A stretch of DNA of 64,000 nt from Planctomycetota bacterium. GTDB lineage: Bacteria; Planctomycetota; Phycisphaerae; WQYP01. Where the stretch lies: assembly GCA_021800165.1 (NCBI GenBank), contig JAJYZF010000002.1, positions 45,808 to 109,807 on the forward strand, given 5' to 3'. Shown here in pieces: positions 27,554 to 36,853 of the stretch; position 1 is the first letter of the stretch; each line of letters starts with the position of its first letter. Both the position numbers and the translations under genes were made by a program. The notes below the pieces were generated by a model. That model was not told the origin of the DNA. It worked only from the letters and a program-made list of their open reading frames with translations, and ran no database searches.

Positions 27554-28696
27554 TTAGGTCAGATAGGCTTTATTTTTCTTGCCGCTAAGGTAACTTTCCA
27601 TAACACAACTGGCCAGGTCGTCGGAGGCGCAGTAAAAGGCCACGCCGCGGCAAAGTCGCGTGAGCTGATCCACAAATTCCACCCATTCCATCCCCCAATA
27701 GTCCTCAATTAAGGCGAAGGTGGCCACCCGGATTCGCGCCCGCGTGCAAAGCAGGGCCTCGCGCAGGGTGGCCAGGGCTGTTACTTGCTCCGGAGGATAT
27801 ATCAGATGCAGGATGTCCGCTTCCACATGTGCGGTCGGCTGGCCATCGGTAATGATGAACATCATTTTCTGCTCGGCAGGTCGCGAGGTCAGAATTCTGC
27901 GGCCCATTTGCAGGGCCAGTTGCAGGTTGGTGAAATGCTGGTGGGTGTGTGCGGCTTGGGCCAGGGGAATGCTTAGGCGAATTTCATATTCGTGCGTGCT
28001 GACGGGTTTAGGCATCAGCAGGGGTAATTGCTGTTCGGAGATGCGCGTTGCGGTGCTGTAAAAGCCAACGATATCGATGGTATCCTGCGGATAGCGTTGG
28101 CGCACCAGCGCCGTCAAGGCCATGGCTACCTTTTTAGCGGCCAGAAATCGTCCATGGCGCATCATACTTCCGGACATGTCGATTAAAATACACAGGGAGC
28201 ACGATGTGGTACCCTCCACCAGATGCAATTCGAGATCCCGTTCGTTGAATTGAATGGGCAGCCCGACAAACCGGCCGGTGGAAACATTCCTGGTCATCGC
28301 GTTGCGCAGCGACTGGTTCATGTCCAGTTCGCTGATAGGATCGCCGAAGGCGTACGGCTTGGTTGACTCGAGCCGATCGGATCCGGCTCCGGCGGCCAGG
28401 GTGGGATGGCCTTCGCGGGAACCGCGCGGTAAATTGGCAAAAATTTCCATCAGGGCCTTGCGCTGCATGGTACTGATGGCGCGCGGGGTCAGCCGTACTC
28501 GACCGGCCACCTTTTCCAGCAATCCTTCTTGCATTAATTTTTCAAGTAGTTCAGGGTTGGTTTCGTGGAGGCGTTCCAGGGCTTCAAGAGCTTTGTCTCC
28601 ATAATCAAGGACAAAGTCCATAATCTGGTCATAACTGAAAAGGCTATCCGGGGTGGCAAATTTCTGGCCGTCGTATTCACCATAAATATGTTTCAT
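27554..28696 (-). CDS. VWA domain protein
   Basis: This 380-residue protein has a C-terminal von Willebrand A domain. ILIDMSGSMM (near 170) is the MIDAS motif (D-x-S-x-S) that holds a divalent metal, and IIDITDG-type residues recur in MMFIITDGQPT. The N-terminal ~150 residues are helical and rich in charged residues (RGSREGHPTLAAG). VWA proteins of this type often work with a MoxR/magnesium-chelatase AAA ATPase in protein assembly; no such ATPase is adjacent here, so the partner is missing from the window. It is probably cytoplasmic. Confidence 0.85.
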   Translation of the reverse strand: MKHIYGEYDGQKFATPDSLFSYDQIMDFVLDYGDKALEALERLHETNPELLEKLMQEGLLEKVAGRVRLTPRAISTMQRKALMEIFANLPRGSREGHPTLAAGAGSDRLESTKPYAFGDPISELDMNQSLRNAMTRNVSTGRFVGLPIQFNERDLELHLVEGTTSCSLCILIDMSGSMMRHGRFLAAKKVAMALTALVRQRYPQDTIDIVGFYSTATRISEQQLPLLMPKPVSTHEYEIRLSIPLAQAAHTHQHFTNLQLALQMGRRILTSRPAEQKMMFIITDGQPTAHVEADILHLIYPPEQVTALATLREALLCTRARIRVATFALIEDYWGMEWVEFVDQLTRLCRGVAFYCASDDLASCVMESYLSGKKNKAYLT

Positions 28697-28782
28697 CGCA
28701 CACCTGCCTGCATCGGTTATGATTACAGTCTTGTTTGATCTTAGGCGGTCAAGCAGGGGGTTGGCAAGCCCTTGGACGGATC

Positions 28783-30927
28783 TTACGCCACGGTGAGTTC
28801 GCAGCTTACGGTGGCCGCAGCTTCAGCATTCGGTTGTCCGCCACCGACGCTGATTAAAAACGTTCCCGGTTCAATGAAGGCTTCGCCGTTGTCACGAAAT
28901 GCGGAAAAGTGCTCCGGCCCTATATCAAATTTCACAATCCGCCGCTGGCCGGCGCGGATATGCACCCGCTGAAAACCCGCCAGATGATGGCGCGGGACCG
29001 GTACGCTGGCCTGGACATCCCGCACGTACAGTTGCACGACTTCGTCCCCGGCACGCTGTCCGGTGTTCACCACCTGCACCTGAGCCCGGACGGATTGACC
29101 GGGATGAATTGTGTTGCGACTGAGTTTTAGCTGTTCATAGTGGAAGGTGGTATAACTTAGCCCGTATCCGAAGGGGTATAAGGGTTCTTCGGTCATAAAA
29201 CGATACGTGCGTCCGGCCATGTTGTAATCTTGGAAGGGGGGCAGTTGCGCCAGCGATTTGACAAAAGTGACGGGCAGACGACCGGCCGGGTTATAGCGCC
29301 CCCAGAGAACGTCGGCAATGGCCTTGGCTCCGCGCTCGCCGGGGTACCACGCCATGAGAATAGCCGGGATGTTATCTTTGGCCCAGCCGATTTCGATCGG
29401 ACTGCCCCCGGTCAACACCAGAACCACGGGCTTGCCCGTGGCGTGCAAGGCTTGCAGAAGCTCCAATTGTCGGCCGGGCAGACCGATGCGTAGCCTGTCG
29501 CCACCGCCATCGGCTGCCGCATCACCGGTATCGCCGGATTCCTCTCCTTCCAAGACCGGGGTATAACCCAAAACCGCAATAATTAAATCCGCATCGGGGA
29601 TAACCCAGCTTAGTTCGCCGGTGTTGATTGGGCGGGATCCGGCGAGATCACAGCCTTTGACATAATTGACCTGGGTGGCGGCACCGGCGGCTGAAATAAT
29701 TCCCTCCAGAATGGTTTGTGACTCCCGGGCAAAGCCCGTGTAATTGCCGTAAAGGGCTTCGGGGTTGTGGGCGGTTGGTCCGATCACGGCGATGGAGTTT
29801 AATGTGCCTGCCAAGGGCAGGATGGCACGATCGTTTTTCAACAGCACGATGGATTCCCGGGCCATGGTCAAAGCGGCTTGGCGATGGGCGGCGCTGGCCA
29901 CGCGGCGCAGCGGTATTTTGGCAAACGGCACCTGTCGCGGCGCATCGAACATGCCCAGTCGCAGCCGGGCTTCCAGCAGCCGGACGACGGCGCGATCAAT
30001 TTCAGCTTCAGTGATTAAACCGCGTTGCAGGGCATCGCCAAGGTGGCCATACGTGACACCACAGTTAAGCTCGCATCCGGCACGCACCGCCATGGCCGCC
30101 GATGCCGCACCATCGGTCGTGACATGATGGTGGTTGTGAAAATCGCAGATGGCCCCGCAGTCGGATACCACAAACCCATCAAACCCCCATTCCTGGCGGA
30201 GGATTTTTTCCAGCAGCGTGGTGCTGCCGCAGCAAGGCTCGCCATTCACGCGGTTGTACGCCCCCATCACGGAGGCCGCACCCGCCTCCTGGACACAAGC
30301 CTTAAACGCGGGCAGATACGTTTCCCGCAGATCACGTGGCGAAACGACAGCGTTAAAACCGTGGCGCAGCGGTTCTGGCCCGCTATGGACCGCAAAGTGT
30401 TTGGGAGTGGCCACCACCTTGAGATATTTCGGATTATCACCCTGCAGGCCTTGGACGAAAGCCACGCCCATACGGGCGGTCAGAAATGGGTCTTCACCAT
30501 AGGTTTCCTGACCGCGGCCCCAGCGCGGGTCCCGGAAGATATTGATATTCGGCGTCCAATAGGTAAGCCCGAAGTATTGGCCACGATAACCGCGTTTGAG
30601 CGCCGCATGATGTTTGGCCCGGGCCTCGTCGGCTATGATGCCGGCGATCTGGGCAATGCCTGGGGCATTAAAAGTGGCCGCCAAACCAATGGCTTGGGGG
30701 AAAACAGTGGCCAATCCGGCCCGGGCCACGCCATGCAAACATTCATTCCACCAGTTATAGGCAGGTATGTTCAACCGCGGCACGGCCACGGATTCATGCA
30801 GCATCTGGCCCAACTTCTCCTCCAGTGTGAGTTCTTGGACCATGGCTTGGGCCCGCTGCCGGTATAGCTGGCGGTAATCCACAATCCTGGATTTAGCAGG
30901 CAGAGTTCTGCTTTTTTTACTTTTCAT
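28783..30927 (-). CDS. Glycoside hydrolase family 3 (beta-xylosidase/beta-glucosidase type)
   Basis: This 714-residue enzyme has the GH3 layout: an (alpha/beta)8 barrel with LNIPAYNWWNECLHGV (~52-67), DPRWGRGQETYGED, KHFAVHSGPE and the nucleophile segment FVVSDCGAI (Asp); an alpha/beta sandwich (SIAVIGPTAHNPEALYGNY and LVLTGGSP); and a C-terminal fibronectin III-like domain (DEVVQLYVRD). The NECLHGVA form is common among xylan beta-xylosidases, but substrate is uncertain. No signal peptide is visible. A LacI-type operator sits 24 bases upstream. Glycosides would be hydrolysed from the non-reducing end in the cytoplasm. Confidence 0.93.
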   Translation of the reverse strand: MKSKKSRTLPAKSRIVDYRQLYRQRAQAMVQELTLEEKLGQMLHESVAVPRLNIPAYNWWNECLHGVARAGLATVFPQAIGLAATFNAPGIAQIAGIIADEARAKHHAALKRGYRGQYFGLTYWTPNINIFRDPRWGRGQETYGEDPFLTARMGVAFVQGLQGDNPKYLKVVATPKHFAVHSGPEPLRHGFNAVVSPRDLRETYLPAFKACVQEAGAASVMGAYNRVNGEPCCGSTTLLEKILRQEWGFDGFVVSDCGAICDFHNHHHVTTDGAASAAMAVRAGCELNCGVTYGHLGDALQRGLITEAEIDRAVVRLLEARLRLGMFDAPRQVPFAKIPLRRVASAAHRQAALTMARESIVLLKNDRAILPLAGTLNSIAVIGPTAHNPEALYGNYTGFARESQTILEGIISAAGAATQVNYVKGCDLAGSRPINTGELSWVIPDADLIIAVLGYTPVLEGEESGDTGDAAADGGGDRLRIGLPGRQLELLQALHATGKPVVLVLTGGSPIEIGWAKDNIPAILMAWYPGERGAKAIADVLWGRYNPAGRLPVTFVKSLAQLPPFQDYNMAGRTYRFMTEEPLYPFGYGLSYTTFHYEQLKLSRNTIHPGQSVRAQVQVVNTGQRAGDEVVQLYVRDVQASVPVPRHHLAGFQRVHIRAGQRRIVKFDIGPEHFSAFRDNGEAFIEPGTFLISVGGGQPNAEAAATVSCELTVA

Positions 30928-31554
30928 ACATACCTTTCCGGCTATGAGAATGAAAGCGCTTTTCGACTGGGCTTCAATTGTGCCAGCCTCCGACGGCCCG
31001 CTGCCGCGACCTGGCAGTCATGTTAAACCCACGACCGGCTTTTTGCCAAGGATAGGGCGCAGCAGCCGCGGGGTAAGCGGCAAATAAAAAATTTAAGGTT
31101 ATCGGTCGGGCGACGGCATGGGCGCGGGGTGCGAGCAGTCGCAAATCCGCCTTGGCGCGAACCAGCCGATTCATTATGGGCCTGACAAAATCGTCGGAGG
31201 TTATCGGACAAAAAAATCGTTGTGGCATAAATCATGTTTGTGGGACCAATAACCATCACGCACGGTCATTTGATTTATTGCGCCGCAAATTTGTTCCGAT
31301 AGTAAGGGCCGGAAAGGAGATGTTCGGAGAGGCCGCACGTGGGGCCTTGCCGGACGACTCCGACACCGGTGATACGGCGATGGCGCGAGGCATCATCGTC
31401 CGGGATCGTGAAAAGTCGGAAAAGTCAAGAGAGTGTTGAGCCTGGAGAGGATGGTTGAGGGCACGATAGATCGGCCCGAGGCGATGGTATCGTCGGGCGT
31501 AACCGCCGGCGCGGTTGTGATTGGTGTATTGAGTCCAACGACAGGAGAACACTC
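30928..31554. other. Intergenic stretch between the GH3 gene and a PEP-CTERM gene
   Basis: These 627 bases hold the GH3 ribosome site (GGAAAGGT), the operator-like palindrome and otherwise no gene I can support. A weak -35/-10 pair near 31280 (TTGCGC-16-TAGTAA) is not convincing. Confidence 0.45.
30951..30964. promoter_or_regulatory. LacI-family (cre-like) operator before the GH3 gene
   Basis: TGAAAGCGCTTTTC is a near-perfect 14-base palindrome with central CG, the pattern bound by many LacI-family regulators. It lies 24 bases upstream of the GH3 start codon, where bound repressor would block transcription. No LacI-family helix-turn-helix regulator is encoded in the window; the hybrid regulator at 6.2 kb has a GntR-type DNA-binding domain instead. 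Confidence 0.5.
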
Positions 31555-32316
31555 ATGAAAATCAGGTTCGGGATTACGGGTTCGGCGGGTGCGGCCAAGG
31601 CGGCAGTCATGGTGGCGGCTTTGGCCTTGACCAGCGCAGCGGCGCAAGCGAGCTTCACCGCCAACATCAGCGTTGTCGGCGGTGGCAGCACGTCGCTCAC
31701 TGGGACGCTGGCTACCTCAGGAGGTCTGCTGGTTATCGGGCCGACCAATGTAACGATTAATTCTCCCAGCAGCAGCGCCTCGGAATTCACGATGGAAAAT
31801 TTCACCGCCAGTTCCAACAGCGTCGGGGCTGGTGCCAGTGCGGTGGTGATGGGCAGTTCGCTGCAAATGAGAAATACGTCCGCCAATGTGGAAACACTGG
31901 ATGTGAATTTACTGGACAGCGGTTTTGTCTCTCCAAGCGGCCCGGGCCTGCAAGTCAGCAGTTTCGGATCGGTGCAGTGGGCCTCCGGTGATGTACAAAA
32001 TTCCCAAGATCTGGTCCGCGAGGTTAGTGTTCTAGAGGGTATCGGCTATGCCACCACGATCGCGGCGTTGAATTTGGGCGGCTCGCTGGTTGCCGATCTG
32101 CCGCATACGGCGACTCCTTTGGGCGTGCAGGAACCAAATTACAGTTTCGGTAATGATCTGGCGGTAACGCTCAATCCCGGGGATGCGGTGAAGGTTAGTT
32201 GGACCTCCACGGTGGCACCGGTGCCGGAACCAGCTCCGGCTTTACTACTAGCCGCGGGCAGCTTCGGAACACTCGTGTTGGCACGTCGCCGTCAAGGTCA
32301 GGCGGTGCCGTGTTGA
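31555..32316 (+). CDS. PEP-CTERM sorting domain protein (second)
   Basis: This 253-residue protein has AGGAG seven bases upstream and a signal peptide (KAAVMVAALALTSAAAQA). The mature part is Ser/Gly/Val-rich. The C-terminus reads VPEPAPALLLAAGSFGTLVLA then RRRQ, a standard PEP-CTERM signal: Pro-Glu-Pro, a hydrophobic helix, and basic residues. It is probably exported and cleaved at the membrane by an exosortase not encoded here. It is unrelated in body sequence to the first PEP-CTERM protein. Confidence 0.87.
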   Translation: MKIRFGITGSAGAAKAAVMVAALALTSAAAQASFTANISVVGGGSTSLTGTLATSGGLLVIGPTNVTINSPSSSASEFTMENFTASSNSVGAGASAVVMGSSLQMRNTSANVETLDVNLLDSGFVSPSGPGLQVSSFGSVQWASGDVQNSQDLVREVSVLEGIGYATTIAALNLGGSLVADLPHTATPLGVQEPNYSFGNDLAVTLNPGDAVKVSWTSTVAPVPEPAPALLLAAGSFGTLVLARRRQGQAVPC

Positions 32317-32357
32317 TCGGGGACAAGGTATTTTGGGTCTTGGCCCGAAGAATCATT

Positions 32358-33314
32358 TCAATGGATGATCTGCGTCTCCCGCATCCAAGCGATGAAACGT
32401 GAAAGCCCTTCTTGGACCCGCACCTGGGGCTGGTAGCCAAGGGTGCGACGGGCCAGTGTGATATCCGCAAAGGTAACCGGCGGTTCAGAAGCAGGCGCTG
32501 GAACATTACGGATTAGAGCTTGACGGCCCAGGAGCTTTTCGAGAATTCGGACAAAATCAATGTTCTCCACCGGTTCGCCGCAACCCAAGTTGAATATCTG
32601 GTAGCCGTGTGGACGATCCAAGGCCAGGCGAAACCCGGCGGTGATATCGTCAATGTACGTCCAATCTCGTTTGAGGCGGCCGGCGTCATAGAGGGTCAAT
32701 TCGCGACCAGCGAGAATATCGGTGGCCCACTGCCAAGGCATCATATCCGGGCGGCCATGGGGGCCATAGACATTGAAGAAACGCAAAATGGTGATGGGCA
32801 AGGCCCAGAGATGTTCAAAGCTATGGGCGAAAAGCTCCATGGAACGCTTGCTGGCTGGATAAGGTGCCAGCGGGCGATCGGCGGGTGCCGTTTCCACAAA
32901 TGGCGTGGGTGTGGAGCGTCCATAGACGGAGCCGGTGGAAGCGAGCAGGCAGTGCGGCTTTCCGACGCGATTAACGGCATCCAGCAAGTTCATGGTGCCT
33001 TGCACATTGACGGCACTGTAAACATGCGGATTCTGGACGCTATAGCGCACGGAAGCCATGGCGGCGATATGGGCTACCGCATCCGGCGGGTGGGTGCGGC
33101 ACAAATCCACCAAGGCTGGCAGATCCCGCAGGTCACATTCCACAAAGGTGAAACGGGGATGTGAAGACAAGTCGGCCAAGTGGCGTTGCTTGTGAACGAG
33201 CGGATAATAATCATTGAGGTTATCAAACCCCACCACCTGATCGCCGCGATCCAAGAGGTTGCGAGCCAGTCGCGAGCCAATAAAGCCCGCAACACCAGTG
33301 ACCAGAATTCTCAA
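32358..33314 (-). CDS. NAD-dependent nucleotide-sugar epimerase/dehydratase
   Basis: The best start is TTG at 33314, with AGGAG eight bases upstream; a GTG nine bases earlier is the alternative. The 318-residue extended SDR has GVAGFIGSRLA (Rossmann Gly motif) and YPASK (catalytic Tyr-x3-Lys), with Ser in STGSVYG. The FDNLNDYYPLVHK stretch is typical of UDP-glucuronate 4-epimerases, so a UDP-sugar is the likely substrate. The product would feed polysaccharide or surface-glycan synthesis. It is followed by a convergent PEP-CTERM gene end, and follows nrdR by about 100 bases. Confidence 0.9.
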   Translation of the reverse strand: MRILVTGVAGFIGSRLARNLLDRGDQVVGFDNLNDYYPLVHKQRHLADLSSHPRFTFVECDLRDLPALVDLCRTHPPDAVAHIAAMASVRYSVQNPHVYSAVNVQGTMNLLDAVNRVGKPHCLLASTGSVYGRSTPTPFVETAPADRPLAPYPASKRSMELFAHSFEHLWALPITILRFFNVYGPHGRPDMMPWQWATDILAGRELTLYDAGRLKRDWTYIDDITAGFRLALDRPHGYQIFNLGCGEPVENIDFVRILEKLLGRQALIRNVPAPASEPPVTFADITLARRTLGYQPQVRVQEGLSRFIAWMRETQIIH

Positions 33315-33412
33315 GCCTAACACTCCTGCTGTAATTTAATGAATTAACGCTGCCGATACCCCGCACCTTGCAACCCAATGGCGGACCGATCGGAATATTG
33401 CCGGGGCACGAT

Positions 33413-33946
33413 TCAGGTTGTGGCTTTATTGCCGGACGACGGTCGGTTCTCCGGGAATAAAACCGATTGGGATGAATCGTGGCACGAAGGATTGTCCAGC
33501 ACATCCTGGGCTTCACTGACCAATTCGCCTAAGTCCTTGAATTGGCGGTAAACGGCGGCAAAACGGACATAGGCGATCGGCGAAGCCATACGCAATTGCT
33601 TCATTACCGCTTCGCCGATGAATGAGCTGGTTACTTCGCGTGTGCCTTGCTGCATGATTTCCTCCTCCACGGCATCGACCATCGCCACAATGCGCTCGGC
33701 GGGTACCGGCAGTTTATAGCAGGCCTTCTGGATACCTTCCATAATGCGCGTACGGTCCAAAGGTACGCGGGTACCATCTTTTTTTACCACGGTCAGGCGG
33801 ACGGTTTGCTCCACCCGTTCATAGGTGGTGTAGCGACGGTTGCAGGCCTGGCAGATTCGGCGGCGGCGGATGACTTCGCCGCCTTCAACGGGGCGTGAAT
33901 CAATCACGCGGTCGTTATCGGCAACATGGCAAAATGGACAACGCAC
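33413..33946 (-). CDS. nrdR: Transcriptional repressor NrdR
   Basis: This 177-residue protein has the NrdR zinc ribbon with Cys3, Cys6, Cys32 and Cys35 (MRCPFC and CQAC), followed by an ATP-cone domain (VVKKDGTRVPLDRTRIMEGI). It senses ATP/dATP and represses ribonucleotide reductase genes. The length is about 20-25 residues longer than the usual 150-155 because of a Ser/Asn-rich tail. No ribonucleotide reductase gene is close by; the neighbours are a lipoprotein (30 bases upstream) and the epimerase. Confidence 0.95.
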   Translation of the reverse strand: MRCPFCHVADNDRVIDSRPVEGGEVIRRRRICQACNRRYTTYERVEQTVRLTVVKKDGTRVPLDRTRIMEGIQKACYKLPVPAERIVAMVDAVEEEIMQQGTREVTSSFIGEAVMKQLRMASPIAYVRFAAVYRQFKDLGELVSEAQDVLDNPSCHDSSQSVLFPENRPSSGNKATT

Positions 33947-33976
33947 AGATCAACCTCGAAAGATAACTCCGGCCGG

Positions 33977-34564
33977 CTACGGTCGGGCCAGTCGTGTGTG
34001 GTACGAGCGAATAAAATAAACCCGTCGGGCTTGCAGTAACATGGCGATGGAGCGGCGGGGATCGCGGTCGGCGGTAAAATCACCGCGAATTCGTGACGGG
34101 CCCAGCGCATTTTGAAAATAACCCGAACTGGCGGTTAAGCGTAAATCGCCGTCTACCAGGGTGGCATGCATGATTGCGGCATGTTTGCCATTGTGCAGAC
34201 GAATAAAGCCCGCGCCTGAATATCGGCCCGTGCCGCTGGGGGTAATAACGATATATTCAAATGTGGCGTTGATGGCGGTGGATAAGATTGGCGTTAAGCC
34301 GGGCACTGGTTTCCAAAATACCCGTATGACCATGATCTGGGTGACGCCGGTGTTGCCCGCGGGCTTGGATTTTAGAATGAATCGGTACGTGCCGTCGCGG
34401 GTAACATAGTAAAAGGCCTGCTGAAAGTGTGGTTGCAATGCGCTACCACCGCGCGACCGCACGGGAATAATAGACAGTGGTCGAAAGTATCCGCATCCCC
34501 CCAGCAGAAGCGGCAAAAGCCCCAGGCCAAGAACCAGAAACATGTTACTCGGACGTTTTATCAT
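33977..34564 (-). CDS. Lipoprotein of unknown function
   Basis: This 195-residue protein from ATG 34564 has a lipoprotein signal (MFLVLGLGLLPLLLGGC), lipobox LGGC. A longer reading from 34849 would bury this signal and is rejected. The mature part is beta-rich (TYRFILKSKPAG, ATFEYIVITPSGTGRYSGAG) and resembles small outer-membrane or periplasmic lipoproteins. I do not recognise a family. It is followed by nrdR with 30 bases between, so the two may share a transcript. Confidence 0.78.
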   Translation of the reverse strand: MIKRPSNMFLVLGLGLLPLLLGGCGYFRPLSIIPVRSRGGSALQPHFQQAFYYVTRDGTYRFILKSKPAGNTGVTQIMVIRVFWKPVPGLTPILSTAINATFEYIVITPSGTGRYSGAGFIRLHNGKHAAIMHATLVDGDLRLTASSGYFQNALGPSRIRGDFTADRDPRRSIAMLLQARRVYFIRSYHTRLARP

Positions 34565-34715
34565 GCTGGTAGCATAATCGCTGGGCCGGCGTTGGTAAAC
34601 ACAGGCGGCAGAATGGACCAATCGGACGGCAGGCGAGCGCCAGCGGCTTTTTTGTACATTGGCTGGGACTGAAAGTTTCCGATAAGATGCATAGGTTGAC
34701 GTGAAAGGATTTATC

Positions 34716-35852
34716 GTGCCCGTCGCCACGCACACCGCAACGATTGTAAGCCGCTCCAGGGGCGCTGCGTCGGCGGCCAATCGCCCACCAGCGATTTCCG
34801 CCAAGCCCGACGGCATCCGCGAATATTTTAGTACGGATTTGGGAACCATTTATCATGGAGATTCCCTGCAAGTTCTCGAACGGCATATCAGGCCGAGTTC
34901 GGTTGACCTTATCATGACCAGCCCACCATTTGCGCTGGTGCGGAAAAAAAAATATGGGAATGTCGATTCCGGCCAATATTTGGAATGGTTCAGACCTTTC
35001 GGACAAGCCTTCCGCCGCGCCTTAAAGGATACAGGATCATTGGTCATTGACATTGGCGGCGCGTGGATTCCTGGGCAACCAACGCGCAGCCTTTACCACT
35101 ATGAGCTCCTCATCATGTTATGCAAGGAATTTGGTCTGCATCTGGCCCAAGATTTTTTTTGGTGGAATCCATCCAAATTACCGACGCCAGCCGAATGGGT
35201 CACCGTTCGCCGGATTCGGGTGAAAGATGCTGTCAACTGTGTTTGGTGGTTATCGCCGACACCGTGGCCCAAAGCCAGCAACCGCCGCGTTCTCGCTCCC
35301 TATAGTGACGCCATGAAGGGTTTGCTGAAAAATGGATACAAAGCCAAATTACGGCCCAGCGGCCACGACATCAGTGGTAAGTTCGCCATTGACAATGGCG
35401 CGGCGATCCCGCCCAATTTGATTGCCATACCCAACACGGAAAGCAACTCATACTATTTGCGATATTGCGCAGAACATGGTCTTTCGCCGCACCCGGCTCG
35501 TTTTCCCGCGGCGTTACCAGAATATTTTATTCGTATGCTCACCGATCCTGGTGATCTGGTGGTGGATCCGTTCGGCGGGAGTTGTGTTACCGGCGAGGTG
35601 GCCGAGCGTCTACGGCGGCGGTGGGTGTGCAGCGAGATCGTCGAGGAATACGTTCATGCCGCCAAGGGCAGGTTTCCGGTGCTCCACACGGACCAACCGG
35701 CGCTTTTCCCCGGGTCCTTTCCGGAAGCGAAGGGGATTGGTGCCTCCTACAGGATATCGCACCCGGCGGCCCTTTGGAACGACAGCGAGGACGTGTCCTT
35801 ACCGGACGAGGGCGGAAGGGCCAGAATCAGCAGAAGAGCCAAGAAGGAGTGA
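34716..35852 (+). CDS. DNA methyltransferase, beta-class, probably N4-cytosine
   Basis: This 378-residue protein from GTG 34716 has AAAGGA six bases upstream; a GTG at 34701 is the alternative. Motif IV is TSPPF (68-72), usual for N4-cytosine or, less often, adenine methyltransferases, and the motif I SAM-binding loop DPFGGS (284-289) comes late, giving the beta-class order IV...TRD...I. The likely target-recognition region lies between about 120 and 265. It would modify a specific DNA site and so protect it from the adjacent endonuclease. The ORF ends two bases before the next gene, so the two form a restriction-modification unit. Codon use is not obviously different from neighbours. Confidence 0.9.
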   Translation: MPVATHTATIVSRSRGAASAANRPPAISAKPDGIREYFSTDLGTIYHGDSLQVLERHIRPSSVDLIMTSPPFALVRKKKYGNVDSGQYLEWFRPFGQAFRRALKDTGSLVIDIGGAWIPGQPTRSLYHYELLIMLCKEFGLHLAQDFFWWNPSKLPTPAEWVTVRRIRVKDAVNCVWWLSPTPWPKASNRRVLAPYSDAMKGLLKNGYKAKLRPSGHDISGKFAIDNGAAIPPNLIAIPNTESNSYYLRYCAEHGLSPHPARFPAALPEYFIRMLTDPGDLVVDPFGGSCVTGEVAERLRRRWVCSEIVEEYVHAAKGRFPVLHTDQPALFPGSFPEAKGIGASYRISHPAALWNDSEDVSLPDEGGRARISRRAKKE

Positions 35853-35854
35853 GA

Positions 35855-36853
35855 ATGCCGGCTGCAACTCCAGAAGTTTTGGTGGAAGCAATCATTAATG
35901 CAGTGCAGCAATGCGGTAGCGCCGCCACCTTGATCAGCCCCGTGCGCCACCAGCCCCGGAAATTCCTGATCACGGCACCAGGCGGCGAGGGCTACGTGTT
36001 GTGGGTTTACGCGTGGACGTTGACATTTGGAGGACGCCCCGCGCTTGGGAATGAGTGGCGAATTCAGATGACCTCGGTTAAATCTCCTTTGGCGTTGAAT
36101 CCGAATGGGCCAACCGTTTTGCTGGGCTACGAGCGTGATCTGGGCGTTTTTGCCGGCTTCGATATCATCCGTCACCGGGAATTTACACAAGGTTCGCCGT
36201 CTGTTCAAGTCGACATAACGCCGGTTCGACAGGCACTGGAAAGCGGGTTGACTTTTCACCGCAAAGGGAATGGCGAAATAGCCATCGGAATACGGCCGGA
36301 CCAGTTGATAAACTACGCGCTGAACGCGGCAGACTTGCACAAGTCGGGCAGACGGCCGGAAATTCTTCAGTTGCTGGAACGAGCGGCCGTACTGGATCCT
36401 ATTGGTGAAAAGGAAATAAGATCGGTACCTGCGGGGCGCCGGCAGATCGTTCAAACGGTTGTGAAGCTATCGCGCAGCGCTAATTTCAGACAACAGGTCC
36501 TGCACGCGTACGGAAGTCGCTGTGCGGTGACCCGCATGCAACTTAGGCTTGTGGACGCCGCACACATTCTTCCCGTAGGCGCACCAGGCAGCATCGACCA
36601 TGTGACCAATGGTATTGCGTTATCGCCAACGTACCACCGTGCGTATGACAATGGCCTGATCTACCTTGACGTGGATCACCACATGCGGTTGAACGCGGCC
36701 AAGCTGAACCAACTCAGTATGCTGGAGCTACACGGTGGGGCGGATACATTCAAGGCACCGTTGGGTAAGATTTATCTTCCGCCGGACAAAAAGCAGTGGC
36801 CGCAGCCTGAACTCATCGGCAAGGCCAATGAGTTCAGGCAGATTAGTTCTTGA
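35855..36853 (+). CDS. Type II-like restriction endonuclease with C-terminal HNH domain
   Basis: This 332-residue protein from ATG 35855 has AAGGAG five bases upstream, overlapping the methyltransferase stop. The C-terminal ~120 residues are an HNH_2-type nuclease: Cys223, VDAAHILPVG (His237), NGIALSPTYH (Asn252, His261), with NGLIYLD after it. The N-terminal ~200 residues (YVLWVYAWTLTFGG and DLGVFAGFDIIRHREF) resemble no nuclease motif and probably recognise DNA. Together with the methylase it forms a restriction-modification pair. The cleavage site cannot be read from sequence. Confidence 0.87.
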   Translation: MPAATPEVLVEAIINAVQQCGSAATLISPVRHQPRKFLITAPGGEGYVLWVYAWTLTFGGRPALGNEWRIQMTSVKSPLALNPNGPTVLLGYERDLGVFAGFDIIRHREFTQGSPSVQVDITPVRQALESGLTFHRKGNGEIAIGIRPDQLINYALNAADLHKSGRRPEILQLLERAAVLDPIGEKEIRSVPAGRRQIVQTVVKLSRSANFRQQVLHAYGSRCAVTRMQLRLVDAAHILPVGAPGSIDHVTNGIALSPTYHRAYDNGLIYLDVDHHMRLNAAKLNQLSMLELHGGADTFKAPLGKIYLPPDKKQWPQPELIGKANEFRQISS

